Made by a program: the position numbers and the translations under genes. Shown here one piece after another: positions 50,759-59,143 of a DNA stretch of 64,000 nt (position 1 is its first letter; every line of letters begins with the position of its first letter). The DNA is from a virus. The stretch is taken from IMG/VR virus record IMGVR_UViG_3300047469_000312, positions 1 to 64,000 of that record. The stretch is one strand, 5' to 3'. A model generated the notes under the pieces. It worked only from the letters and a program-made list of their open reading frames with translations, had not been told where the DNA came from and did not search any database.

Positions 50759-50784
50759 CGGGAGGCTTCGGCTTCCCGCCTATG
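50759..50784 (+). terminator. Hairpin-TATG element
   Basis: Stem CGGGAGGC/GCTTCCCG (one G-T pair) with a TTCG loop (50759-50777), then TATG (50781-50784). The left flank is CGTAA instead of CATA. Confidence 0.62.
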
Positions 50785-50819
50785 ACCTTTAGAGTTGATC
50801 AATAATTCAGGAGAGTATC

Positions 50820-51278
50820 ATGAGTAACCAAGCGGTATCACAAATGCTGGACAAGATCATCAAGTCGGAAGACGGTTTCATCATTCGGGCTGCCAAGTGC
50901 GTGGGCATTCACATGGAGCACAGCGCAAGCTTCGAGAGTGAAGTCAGCTTTAAAATGCGTACCGTTACGAAGTCTGAAGACGGTGAATTCGACACGACGG
51001 CGTTGATGGTGAAGACTGACGCCTTTGAGTATCTCGACGTACTGTTCGAAGTCTTTGTCGATAACGCCTACCCGTTCCATGACCACGGCGAAGATGACCT
51101 GCGCTATCTCTACTCGATTTACGAGCGCGAGAAAGAAAAGGGGGTCGGAATCGGCTACGTCGACGTCACCTTCTTTCTCAACGGTGACTTCACCGAGGTC
51201 AGGCTCAAGACCGCCGAGGATCTCGTGATGACGGTCGGCAATATGAACTGGAAGGGTCCGCTCTTCCTCACGAAATAA
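50820..51278 (+). CDS. Small unknown protein
   Basis: 152 aa, ATG with CAGGAGAGTATC upstream. Acidic alpha/beta sequence without cysteine-rich or nucleotide motifs. Part of a run of single genes each followed by a hairpin-TATG element. Function unknown. Confidence 0.68.
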   Translation: MSNQAVSQMLDKIIKSEDGFIIRAAKCVGIHMEHSASFESEVSFKMRTVTKSEDGEFDTTALMVKTDAFEYLDVLFEVFVDNAYPFHDHGEDDLRYLYSIYEREKEKGVGIGYVDVTFFLNGDFTEVRLKTAEDLVMTVGNMNWKGPLFLTK

Positions 51279-51296
51279 GAAAGTAACACGGAATCG

Positions 51297-51318
51297 GAGG
51301 CTTCGGCCTCCTTTATGT
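51297..51318 (+). terminator. Hairpin-TATG element
   Basis: GGAGGC/GCCTCC with a TTCG loop (51297-51312), then TATG (51315-51318). Confidence 0.62.
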
Positions 51319-51360
51319 CCGGAATGAGTTGATCAACTTAGAATAGAAAAGGAAATTACA

Positions 51361-52218
51361 ATGAAGCCCTTTACGACCAAACAACGCCAAAACATGGAGC
51401 GCGGTGAAATCATGACTCAGCAGCTAGAGCTGAAGGTCACTGATGCACTGAAGAAAACGGATGTGAAGTTCCGTGCCAAGCGCCACCATTACATCGTCGG
51501 CCCCTCCGGGATCGGTAAGTCAGTCACGGTGCGTAACACCGCCAAGAAGCATCGCATCAAGCTGATTGAAGTGATTGGTGTGGCTACCATGAACGCGATG
51601 GCGATCCAGCTCGCCACGGCAGCCTACGACGCGAAGGACAAGGACATCTTTGTCTGGATCGACGACTGCGATTCCGTCTTCATGGACCGCATTTCGTTAT
51701 CGGTAATGAAGGGCGCGCTGGACGAAGATCGTAACGTGTTCTCGTGGAACAAGAACATGACCGCGCAGATCCAGATCTACGAAAATAGTGAGAACGAGAT
51801 GGATCAGCTGCGCGCACGTGCTCTGCGTCACTACCAGACCAAGGACGGGGTCGGCATTGCTATCCCGACAGATAACATCAGTTTTATCGTGACGTCCAAC
51901 CACCCGCTGGCGCCCTCCAACCCGGCTCCAAAGAAAGCTCGCCAGATCGACGAGGCAGCGATTCGCGATCGCGTGGCGTATGCGGAGTATAACTTCGATC
52001 GAGAGCTGAGCTGGGGGTGGACTGCGGCGGTTACCATGAAGAATAACATCTTCGGGCTTACCAAGACCCAGAAGCGCGAGCTGGTCGAGTTCCTGGATAA
52101 TCACTGGGACCATCTACCGTCCACCAGTATGCGAGCTATCAAGGAGCTGGCAGCCGAGATGGTGAACTATCCGGAGAACTATCCTGACCACTGGCTCTCG
52201 CATCTGAAAGCAGCTTAA
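51361..52218 (+). CDS. AAA+ ATPase
   Basis: 285 aa. Walker A is GPSGIGKS (47-54), Walker B is WIDDCD (99-104), the sensor 1 region is IVTSNHP, and an arginine-finger-like IRDRVAY follows. Single AAA+ module with a short C-terminal helical lid, without an additional DNA-binding domain. Phage AAA+ proteins of this size act as remodelling or loading ATPases; the partner cannot be named. ATG 51361 is preceded by AAAAGGAAATTACA. The gene is followed by a strong hairpin terminator. Confidence 0.8.
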   Translation: MKPFTTKQRQNMERGEIMTQQLELKVTDALKKTDVKFRAKRHHYIVGPSGIGKSVTVRNTAKKHRIKLIEVIGVATMNAMAIQLATAAYDAKDKDIFVWIDDCDSVFMDRISLSVMKGALDEDRNVFSWNKNMTAQIQIYENSENEMDQLRARALRHYQTKDGVGIAIPTDNISFIVTSNHPLAPSNPAPKKARQIDEAAIRDRVAYAEYNFDRELSWGWTAAVTMKNNIFGLTKTQKRELVEFLDNHWDHLPSTSMRAIKELAAEMVNYPENYPDHWLSHLKAA

Positions 52219-52229
52219 CTAGAGCGTTT

Positions 52230-52260
52230 GATAAACCCCTTGGTGCAGAGGGGGTTTATC
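52230..52260 (+). terminator. Strong hairpin terminator
   Basis: GATAAACCCC (52230-52239) pairs perfectly with GGGGTTTATC (52251-52260), then AGATTGCTTTTCTTTT. T-rich but interrupted tail. Confidence 0.72.
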
Positions 52261-52287
52261 AGATTGCTTTTCTTTTACGAGTAAATC

Positions 52288-52824
52288 ATGACCAAACGTA
52301 AACCGAAGCTTGACATCAATGAGGTTCTTGCTGATCTCGTGGAGAACTGGACTCCTGCGGACGATAAGAGAATCCTAGACAAGACTCGAGGTAGTCTAGG
52401 AGGCTTCACCAAGCGCGGCCGCACCCACTCCGAGGAAAGCAAGCAAAGCATTTCCAAAGCGCTGAAGAACAAAGTTAGAACTCAGAAGCACTCGGAGAAT
52501 ATTTCGAAAGCCAAAAAAGGTCATACTCACTCAGAGGGGACCAAAAAGAAAATAGGCCTGGCAGGCCGAAATCGTGTTGTGGGTGAGCAGACTCGAGAGA
52601 AGCTACGGGTGAGTTCTTCAGGGAGGAAACATTCCAAAGAGGATCTTGAAAAAATGATGTTATCGAACCCAAATAGAAAAGCAGTATGCGCAAACGGGGT
52701 TCGCTATAGCAGCATGAACGAGCTCGCTCGCGCACTAGGCGTTACACTTTCTACGATTCAGTACAGAGTTAAAAGCCAGGCAGAGAAATGGAAACAGTAT
52801 TTCTTTATTGATAAGGAGAAGTAA
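52288..52824 (+). CDS. NUMOD-only protein, relic of a homing endonuclease
   Basis: 178 aa. Residues about 40-115 carry repeated NUMOD3-type units (THSEESKQSISKALK, KHSENISKAKKG, THSEGTKKKIG, KHSKEDLEKM). The end reads as a NUMOD1-type unit (VCANGVRYSSMNELARALGV then TIQYRVKS). These are DNA-binding parts of GIY-YIG and HNH homing endonucleases. No catalytic GIY-YIG or HNH motif is present, so the protein may be a regulator or a decayed endonuclease. Base composition is clearly more AT-rich than its neighbours, a sign of recent transfer. It lies between the AAA+ ATPase gene and a small gene. Confidence 0.78.
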   Translation: MTKRKPKLDINEVLADLVENWTPADDKRILDKTRGSLGGFTKRGRTHSEESKQSISKALKNKVRTQKHSENISKAKKGHTHSEGTKKKIGLAGRNRVVGEQTREKLRVSSSGRKHSKEDLEKMMLSNPNRKAVCANGVRYSSMNELARALGVTLSTIQYRVKSQAEKWKQYFFIDKEK

Positions 52825-52825
52825 G

Positions 52826-53059
52826 ATGGCAAAGACCCAAGCAGAACTTCAAACAGCGATCCTCGAGATCGCTGAGGTGTGCAAGAAGCACGGCATCATC
52901 ATCGCAGGAACAAGCATGGAAAGCGGTCACGCGGGTGAAATCACCATCCTCGGACGAGACCAAGTGCTCTGCCTCATCGATGGCAGCCTCGACCACACGG
53001 ACGTGAACAACCACGTTATTACCCGCGAAGGCAGAAGCTGGGTGACAGTCGTCGGCTAA
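52826..53059 (+). CDS. Small unknown protein
   Basis: 77 aa from ATG 52826 (AAGGAGAAGTAAG upstream, overlapping the end of the NUMOD gene). Alpha/beta, soluble. No family recognised. Followed by a bidirectional element. Codon use is like the rest of the phage, unlike the gene before it. Confidence 0.63.
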   Translation: MAKTQAELQTAILEIAEVCKKHGIIIAGTSMESGHAGEITILGRDQVLCLIDGSLDHTDVNNHVITREGRSWVTVVG

Positions 53060-53065
53060 CGGCGG

Positions 53066-53099
53066 CATAAGCCCTCCCCGTTACGGGGAGGGCAGTATG
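53066..53099. terminator. CATA-hairpin-TATG element between convergent genes
   Basis: CATA (53066-53069), stem GCCCTCCCCG/CGGGGAGGGC with TTA loop (53071-53093), TATG (53096-53099), then CATCTC and a T-run. It separates the rightward small gene from the leftward polymerase half. Confidence 0.74.
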
Positions 53100-53119
53100 T
53101 CATCTCTTTTTTTTTGGCT

Positions 53120-55093
53120 TTATGCCAGCTCGAGTTGCAGTGCCGTGCCTTCTTCGCCGTCAACGCCTGTCAGGTCGATCCAGTTGCCATCGGCATCCAG
53201 CTCACGGTGTGCACCCGGCAAGGTCATTTCCAGACGCTTCTGATTCGGCAGGTGTTCCACCGGATTCAGCGTTTCACCACGTGCAATCCAGGCTTGGATC
53301 TTGGCGAGGTCTGCATCCTCCAGGGCATCCCGCACCACTGGCATCCCACGACTTTGACGGAAGGCGGTAAGCCACTGTTCCATGTGAGGCAACCCATACA
53401 AGTCCACACAGAACTCGACCGCGTTGGTGTGACCGCCCGACAAGTTAATACCCTGCGCACGTTGCAACTGTTCGGGTACTCCTTCGATCCGACACAGTTC
53501 CTTCTTGGTGGTACACTTGCCAATGTTAAACACCACCTCGCCATTCGGGTACGACGCCGACACGTCCAAGTCCGCCACGTGCACGCGGATGTTGGTACGC
53601 AGTTCCGGATACTCCTCGATCAGCTTGAGTCCGTTGTCCGCCACCAAATGCGCAGGCAAGGTGACGATCCAGTTTTCCAGGCCGAGCGTCAGCTTATCCA
53701 GATCGACTTGCATCTCATCGGAGGTCGACCCAATCACTAAGCCCAAATCGAGCGCAAAGTAATGCAAGTCATCCACCGTACGACGCGGCTGGCTCTTAAA
53801 GTTGCTGAAGTCCGAACAACCTGAACCACCGGGCAAGGCCACCTGTAAGTCGAGCGTGGTCTCATCGAGCATTTCCATCGACACGCAGTCAAACACGTTG
53901 TAGACGATATACTCGAGCTTGAAGTTCAGCTGCATGAACTGGTGCCATTCCAGCTTGGTGTACTGCTCGGCTTCTTTGAACTTGAGCTTGCGCGCCCCGA
54001 GGATCTTATCCAGAATCGCATCCAGGGCGTAGGACGGTTCTTCCCCTTTGGCAATTCGGATCTTCCGGTACACGCACATCGCGTCAATGAAGTAAAACGA
54101 CGACGGGGTAAAGACACTGTGCCACTGGTCAGCCGGTTTAATCGGCGTGAGCTTGCCCGAAGCCGTCTTCTTCTGCTTCTGACCTTGCTTGTACTTAAAG
54201 TGCCGAAACGCAGGCGGCACCGACGGATCACTGAAGATGTGGGCGGGATCGTAACCGGCACGCTCACACGCCTTGACCATCATCTGCATGTCGAAGTCGA
54301 TGTTCCAGATCGCCACGAAGTCGGGCTTCCACTCATGCGCTTTCTTCATGCACTCGACAATCACGTCGATCTCGCGATCCACGAAGACGAGTTCCCACTC
54401 GAGCCCGCGCTTCTCAATCACGTCCACCGTGATCGGTTCACCCTTCTTGTCCTTCATGTCAATCGCGGACAGATACTTCTTGAAGGTCTCGTGGGCGCGC
54501 TCTTGTACATTCGAGAGCCCTTCCACGAACGACTTCTGCACAGCGGTGAACACCTTCTTGCCGAAGGAGAGCGTCGCCATGTTGATTTCTTCAGTGCCGT
54601 AGACGACATCCTTTTCCGTATCGAAGCAGGCCACCGAATACCCGGACATCAGGTTAGGCCACTTCTGCTGATACGTCTTCTTGAGCACCGCGGTCGACAG
54701 AATGTCCGAGCCGTACAGGTAAGGACTGCGGGCTAACTGACGCGGGTCACCCTGGAACCAACCCATGCCGAGGGCTTTGGCAATTGCCCGATCACGCTTA
54801 CTGCGGGTGGACTCAAAGCGATCGAGCATGGTGAGCTCTTCCCACTCTTTCTTCTGCTCGTGGTTACGACCGCCCTTCTTGGTAACGTAGAAGGGATACG
54901 TGTAATTCTTCACGAGCCGTGTGCGCGGTTCGCGACGCCCTTCAGGATGCGCCGGGCTCGGGGCATAGTGGGCGATTTCTTTTACCAAATGCCAGTCATC
55001 TTCACTGCCATTTTGCGGCGGGCAATACACAGCGAACCGGCATTCGTAGCCGATCGGCTTTTCCGCTGCCTGAAGGTTCGTAGCTTCGCTCAT
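53120..55093 (-). CDS. Family B DNA polymerase, N-terminal (exonuclease and motif A) half of a split enzyme
   Basis: 657 aa from ATG 55093. All three proofreading exonuclease motifs are present: Exo I FDTEKD (D158, E160), Exo II NIDFD (D268) and Exo III YNVFD (D402). Polymerase motif A is DLDVSASYPN (D508/D510). Motifs B and C are absent and lie in the rightward gene at 7705-9834. The protein continues about 150 residues past motif A, ending in an acidic region. Together the halves would give a full replicative polymerase of about 1,360 aa. A TTG-initiated longer form overlaps the upstream gene and is less likely, as the ATG overlaps that gene's stop in the ATGA manner. Confidence 0.88.
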   Translation of the reverse strand: MSEATNLQAAEKPIGYECRFAVYCPPQNGSEDDWHLVKEIAHYAPSPAHPEGRREPRTRLVKNYTYPFYVTKKGGRNHEQKKEWEELTMLDRFESTRSKRDRAIAKALGMGWFQGDPRQLARSPYLYGSDILSTAVLKKTYQQKWPNLMSGYSVACFDTEKDVVYGTEEINMATLSFGKKVFTAVQKSFVEGLSNVQERAHETFKKYLSAIDMKDKKGEPITVDVIEKRGLEWELVFVDREIDVIVECMKKAHEWKPDFVAIWNIDFDMQMMVKACERAGYDPAHIFSDPSVPPAFRHFKYKQGQKQKKTASGKLTPIKPADQWHSVFTPSSFYFIDAMCVYRKIRIAKGEEPSYALDAILDKILGARKLKFKEAEQYTKLEWHQFMQLNFKLEYIVYNVFDCVSMEMLDETTLDLQVALPGGSGCSDFSNFKSQPRRTVDDLHYFALDLGLVIGSTSDEMQVDLDKLTLGLENWIVTLPAHLVADNGLKLIEEYPELRTNIRVHVADLDVSASYPNGEVVFNIGKCTTKKELCRIEGVPEQLQRAQGINLSGGHTNAVEFCVDLYGLPHMEQWLTAFRQSRGMPVVRDALEDADLAKIQAWIARGETLNPVEHLPNQKRLEMTLPGAHRELDADGNWIDLTGVDGEEGTALQLELA

Positions 55094-55407
55094 GCTGATA
55101 GACCCTGTTGTTTGTTGTAACGCCAATTATAAAACACCGCCATCACAATCCACAGGCCGTTCACAGCTGTCAGCGCAAGGGCTGCCGCAAAGCTGTAGAC
55201 CTGGTGCAACGACGGATAATACACCACATTGAACATGCCCCAGCCAAAAAAGAACAGGGCCGTAAAAATCGATCCTCCTACGAATCGTTTGGCTTGGTAG
55301 AGCCGGTAACAGTCCAGCATCCGAAGCCCCGCCCCCGCGAGTTCCAGACAGGCATTGCACTGATCCAGTGGCAGACTACGCAACCATTCCAACAACATTT
55401 GTAGCAT
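55090..55407 (-). CDS. Small membrane protein coupled to the polymerase half
   Basis: 105 aa. An amphipathic helical N-terminus of about 45 residues (SLPLDQCNACLELAGAGLRM) is followed by two to three hydrophobic segments (GSIFTALFFFGWGMFNVVYY and SFAAALALTAVNGLWIVMAVF). I recall similar small membrane proteins in many tailed phages; their role is not established. The TGA stop overlaps the polymerase ATG, so translation of the two is coupled. Confidence 0.7.
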   Translation of the reverse strand: MLQMLLEWLRSLPLDQCNACLELAGAGLRMLDCYRLYQAKRFVGGSIFTALFFFGWGMFNVVYYPSLHQVYSFAAALALTAVNGLWIVMAVFYNWRYNKQQGLSA

Positions 55408-55502
55408 GTTCGCTCCGGCGGCTTCATTTCTATGACATTCACGTCAGAAGATGGCCGCCTTCGGTATTTTCTGATTATTGATGAAATCACCCTAGGGAAA
55501 TC

Positions 55503-56816
55503 ATGAAGAGTCAATCTCAACTTTTGACGGTCAAAAATCAGGCCGCACTCGAGATGATCGAGTTCCAGGACGACAGCCTGCACAAAGAGCTCACCGCCCT
55601 CTACGAGGCGATGAAAAAGCTCGACACCAAGGCGATGGCTGCCTCGAAAGAAGCCATCGCCATCGAGGACCTGCTCTTCAAGCGCACCGGCATCAAGGTC
55701 AAGTTCACGATGGACGATGGCGGCGCCTATTGTCTGCCCCCCACCGTCGACAAGAACAACCCGCTTATCCACAACGTGTATCGCGAATGGTACACCAATG
55801 CCCCCTCGCTCAAGATGATCGAGAAAGCGGGCGGTGCGATCCGTGGGTCGGTGAATCTGGCCAAGAGCACGGTGTCGGGTGTATTCAGCGAGATGGAGTG
55901 TCTCGTGAATATGTCGGACTGGTGGGTCTCGGGCAAGTTTGCCGGTGGTGGCTTTACTGCCGCTGAACTCTCGGCGATTACCCTGCATGAGCTCGGCCAT
56001 CTCTTCACGGGCTTCGAATACCTGTGGCATTCGGTCACCACCAATCAGGTGCTGGCAGGGGTGGCCAAGGGGCTGGACGAAAGTACCGACGTGAGTGATC
56101 GCGAACTCGTCCTCATCTCGGCAGCACGGGCGCTGAACCTGGACGAGACCACCATGAAGGAACTCGCCCAAACCGCAGGCGGCAAAACCGCCACGGTGGT
56201 GATCATCCAGGAAATCACCAAGAACGCCCGCTCGGAAATCGGCTCGGAGCTGTACGACTTCAATAACTGGGAGCAACTCGCTGACCAGTTTGCCGCGCGC
56301 CATGGCGCTCAGCGTGATCTCATCACCTCGCTCGATAAGGTCCACCATTTGGTGGGGGACATTTCGGTGCGCTCCACCGGCATGTACGTGATGCTGGAGT
56401 CCATCAAGGTGCTGATGCTGTTGGGTACGCTCTGGATGGCAGTCACCCCGCTGGTGGGGGCGATCCTGGTGCCGGTCTTCTTCCTGTGGGCCTGGATCTG
56501 CGCCGATGGTCCGGGTGACCCCATCTACGATCGACCGGGTGTGCGTCTGAAGCGCATTCGCGATCAGCTCGTCGAGCAACTCAAAGACCGCGATCTCGCC
56601 AAGGAACTGGCCGTACGCATCAAGGAAGACATCGTCGCGGTGGACAAGCTGCTCGCCACCGTGAAGGATCGCTTCCAGCTCTTTGACATCCTCGGCAACT
56701 TCCTCTCGGGCGAGAAGCGCAATCGTCTGAAGCAAGAGAAGCTCCAGCAAGAACTGGAAACCCTCGCCGCCAATGACTTGTTTGTCAAGTCAGCGGAACT
56801 CAAGACACTGTTTTAA
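55503..56816 (+). CDS. Zinc metalloprotease with membrane segment
   Basis: 437 aa. HELGH (162-166) within ITLHELGHLFTGFEY is a zincin active site; EQLADQFA, starting at E257, supplies the probable third ligand, as in M48-type gluzincins. A hydrophobic stretch of about 35 residues (VLMLLGTLWMAVTPLVGAI and following) near residue 310-340 is a hairpin membrane segment. The N-terminus and C-terminus are helical, the latter a likely coiled coil. Phage prohead proteases of this group are serine enzymes, so this is a separate activity. Its genomic place before two structural-type genes suggests particle maturation or delivery with the virion, which is inference. Confidence 0.78.
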   Translation: MKSQSQLLTVKNQAALEMIEFQDDSLHKELTALYEAMKKLDTKAMAASKEAIAIEDLLFKRTGIKVKFTMDDGGAYCLPPTVDKNNPLIHNVYREWYTNAPSLKMIEKAGGAIRGSVNLAKSTVSGVFSEMECLVNMSDWWVSGKFAGGGFTAAELSAITLHELGHLFTGFEYLWHSVTTNQVLAGVAKGLDESTDVSDRELVLISAARALNLDETTMKELAQTAGGKTATVVIIQEITKNARSEIGSELYDFNNWEQLADQFAARHGAQRDLITSLDKVHHLVGDISVRSTGMYVMLESIKVLMLLGTLWMAVTPLVGAILVPVFFLWAWICADGPGDPIYDRPGVRLKRIRDQLVEQLKDRDLAKELAVRIKEDIVAVDKLLATVKDRFQLFDILGNFLSGEKRNRLKQEKLQQELETLAANDLFVKSAELKTLF

Positions 56817-56840
56817 CCCTCTGTCACTGGACTGAATAAC

Positions 56841-57296
56841 ATGGACATCAAGTTTCTGGGCTTCTCCCGCTACGCCGACACCTATATCAAGGACCCGAGC
56901 GAGCGCGGCAAGATTATCGGCGCAGCCGTCGGTATCGCGATTGCCAACAAGCTGAGCCTGCCGTCGCTCGCGCTCGAAGTCGAACCGAGCAACTACTTCC
57001 TCACCCAAGTCGCACTGGGTGCCTCGAACTACATCGCGGACTTCAACGAAGAAGTGGTGTTCGACACGCGCTACTGCCGTGAAGCCATGCGCGCTTTCTG
57101 GCTGCTGCGTTACTCGGCGGCTTATCCGGGCCTGCAGTATAACGTGGAAGCCAAGCTCGGCTTCGTCGATTGCTGGGCAGGTGCTACGCTCTGGCTTGCG
57201 GACGACATGCACCAGTTCGTCAACGACCACAAGGACGAGATCTTCAATCTCGTGCGCGAAGCGATGACCATCATCTCGGTGACGGAGCACGCGTAA
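56841..57296 (+). CDS. Unknown small protein in the metalloprotease operon
   Basis: 151 aa, ATG at 56841. Helical, with a short hydrophobic stretch (IIGAAVGIAIANKLSL) too polar to be a sure membrane span. Sits between the metalloprotease and the large helical protein; the stop overlaps the next start (TAATG). Function unknown. Confidence 0.68.
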   Translation: MDIKFLGFSRYADTYIKDPSERGKIIGAAVGIAIANKLSLPSLALEVEPSNYFLTQVALGASNYIADFNEEVVFDTRYCREAMRAFWLLRYSAAYPGLQYNVEAKLGFVDCWAGATLWLADDMHQFVNDHKDEIFNLVREAMTIISVTEHA

Positions 57297-58813
57297 TGGA
57301 CCTGTCGGAATTCGGCCTCAATCACGGGGTCGAACTCGACGAAGAAGCAACGCTTGGCGATGACATCGTTGAGGTGAAGTCTTTGCCTGACGTGGCCGTC
57401 ATGGATGAGCTCACCGCGCATGACATCTTTAAGGAAGTCGTGCCGGGTGAAGTGCCCGAGCTCAAAGACGACCTGAGGATCATCGCGGCGGAGTCCGCCT
57501 GCCTGGAAGATCTCCAGTACGTACTCGCCGACCTGAAAAAGGTCGGCGGTATGAACCAGTCTTTCGCCCAGGAAGCCAAGCGTCTTTACCCCGAGTTCGA
57601 CGGCAATAAGCACCTGAACTACTACAGCAAGTCACCCACCCTCACGCGCTACAAGCCCGCGATGGAGTCGCTGTGGGATAAGCTGAAGAGCACCTTCGCC
57701 GATCTCATTCGGCGCATTCGCGAAATGATCCGGCGCTTCGTGCTCTGGCTCGTGGGTTCGCGGGACCCGAACGAAAAGCTCATGAGCAAGTCCAATGAGC
57801 AGATCCTGGCAGAAGTCACGCAGTCCGCCAAGCAGCAGGAGTACCGCGCCGACGAGATCGTCAAGGATCTGGAGGAGCTCAAGAGCCTCGCCTCAGCGGC
57901 TGTGAAGGAAATCAAACGCGGCGTCGATCTGAAAGACCAGCACGGTCAGACCCAGCATGTCAGTGACTTCGATAAGCTGGTCGCGCACTATCTGTACGAC
58001 ACCGAAGCCAGTGACGAAGTGCGTCAGTTCATGGAAGGTCGTAACCCGATCTTTCACGACATCGTTGATAACGGTCCGTGGTCACAAGCCACCGAAGCCC
58101 TCGTTGACACCATGGAGCAAGCGCTCTCGGTGATGAACCAGAAAGCTACCGCGCTCTCGGGCGTGTTGGCCAACAAGGGCTCGACCTCGTTTGCCGATCA
58201 GCTCATCGCAGGCCGCACGTTGGATGTGCTGAACCAGCGCGTGCAGGTGAGCTTTCAGGGTCGTCAGATGAATCTGCAGGATGTGGCGTCGAACTACAAC
58301 CACATCTACCTGCAGGCCAGCGAAGGCGAGCCGCATCTGGCGCTTTCGTTTGAGATGGTGTTCGCTTCGATGGCGCAAGCCCTTTCGACGGGACCGACCA
58401 AGAAGCTGATCGAAACCGGCCGGGATGTCGCTTTTCGCTTGCTCACCATCGAGAAGTGGCTGGATCTGCTCGAAGTCGGGATTGGCAATATCTTGACCGA
58501 TGGCGCCGAAGACATGCCGGAGCACTCGATGGCCTCGGAAATGCGTGAAGCGCTGGACTCGGTGCGTCAGGATGTGCGCGATCTGTCGATGATTGCTAAC
58601 CGCATGAATGCGTACCGTTCCATCGTGGAAACCATGGCGGCCCGCGTGACCGGTTTTGCTTATCGACTTGCGGTAGCGATCTATCGGGACTTGGAAGTGT
58701 CCTCACATGACAGCAAGGCCCCAGAAGCCATCCAGGCGCTCGCTAAGCAGGCTGAGCGCATGCGGCAACGCCACGCTGCCAGTACGGTGAAGAACCTCTT
58801 CAAAGCCTCGTAA
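57296..58813 (+). CDS. Large helical protein, probably internal virion protein
   Basis: 505 aa from ATG 57296, whose A is the last base of the preceding stop; a longer frame from 57170 would read through the preceding gene. Almost entirely helical. The N-terminal part (AAESACLEDLQYVLADLKKVGGMNQSFAQEAKRL) followed by a basic helical stretch resembles internal head or ejected proteins of large phages, in my recollection. No enzymatic motif. The convergent element at 58820-58853 ends it. Confidence 0.62.
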   Translation: MDLSEFGLNHGVELDEEATLGDDIVEVKSLPDVAVMDELTAHDIFKEVVPGEVPELKDDLRIIAAESACLEDLQYVLADLKKVGGMNQSFAQEAKRLYPEFDGNKHLNYYSKSPTLTRYKPAMESLWDKLKSTFADLIRRIREMIRRFVLWLVGSRDPNEKLMSKSNEQILAEVTQSAKQQEYRADEIVKDLEELKSLASAAVKEIKRGVDLKDQHGQTQHVSDFDKLVAHYLYDTEASDEVRQFMEGRNPIFHDIVDNGPWSQATEALVDTMEQALSVMNQKATALSGVLANKGSTSFADQLIAGRTLDVLNQRVQVSFQGRQMNLQDVASNYNHIYLQASEGEPHLALSFEMVFASMAQALSTGPTKKLIETGRDVAFRLLTIEKWLDLLEVGIGNILTDGAEDMPEHSMASEMREALDSVRQDVRDLSMIANRMNAYRSIVETMAARVTGFAYRLAVAIYRDLEVSSHDSKAPEAIQALAKQAERMRQRHAASTVKNLFKAS

Positions 58814-58819
58814 ACGCGT

Positions 58820-58853
58820 CATAGAGCCCAGGGGGAAACCCCTGGGCCTTATG
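58820..58853. terminator. CATA-hairpin-TATG element between convergent genes
   Basis: CATA (58820-58823), 9-bp stem GCCCAGGGG/CCCCTGGGC (58826-58847), TATG (58850-58853). Very close in form to the copies at 10387, 37779 and 53066, all in convergent junctions. Confidence 0.75.
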
Positions 58854-58856
58854 CCG

Positions 58857-59141
58857 TTAACACCAGACGATCTTGTTCTCCCGCACCCAGTAGTGCGACT
58901 TGCAAGGCATCTGGAAATTCCCGATGGAAGGATGCAACGTCACGCGATCCTCTGCGTCCCGTGCGTAGGTCCAGCCGCGATCGTTCGGGAAGTCTTTGAA
59001 CGGTGTCACGGTCTTTTCTTTGCACCATCCGCACGCACACAGATGGATCGCCAGCTCGTACTCCTCTGACACGTAAAGCACGCCCTGCTCCAACTCCGGC
59101 GGCATCGTCTTCACGAACACAGGTTTGAGTTCCGTATCCAT
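58857..59141 (-). CDS. DUF6527-like small zinc-binding protein
   Basis: 94 aa, leftward. It has an N-terminal beta part (GVLYVSEEYELAIHLCACGWC) with a CxCGxC-like cluster, then RGWTYARDAEDRVTLHPSIGN, then MPCKSHYWVRENKIVW. The combination of a cysteine cluster, VTLxPSIGN and PCxSHYWI..N.I.W matches the DUF6527 pattern as I remember it. In bacteria, such proteins occur next to ubiquitin-like conjugation genes (E1/E2-type) of uncertain, possibly defensive, role. Here it stands alone, so its function in the phage is open. Three bases separate it from the large gene upstream. Confidence 0.68.
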   Translation of the reverse strand: MDTELKPVFVKTMPPELEQGVLYVSEEYELAIHLCACGWCKEKTVTPFKDFPNDRGWTYARDAEDRVTLHPSIGNFQMPCKSHYWVRENKIVWC

Positions 59142-59143
59142 GA

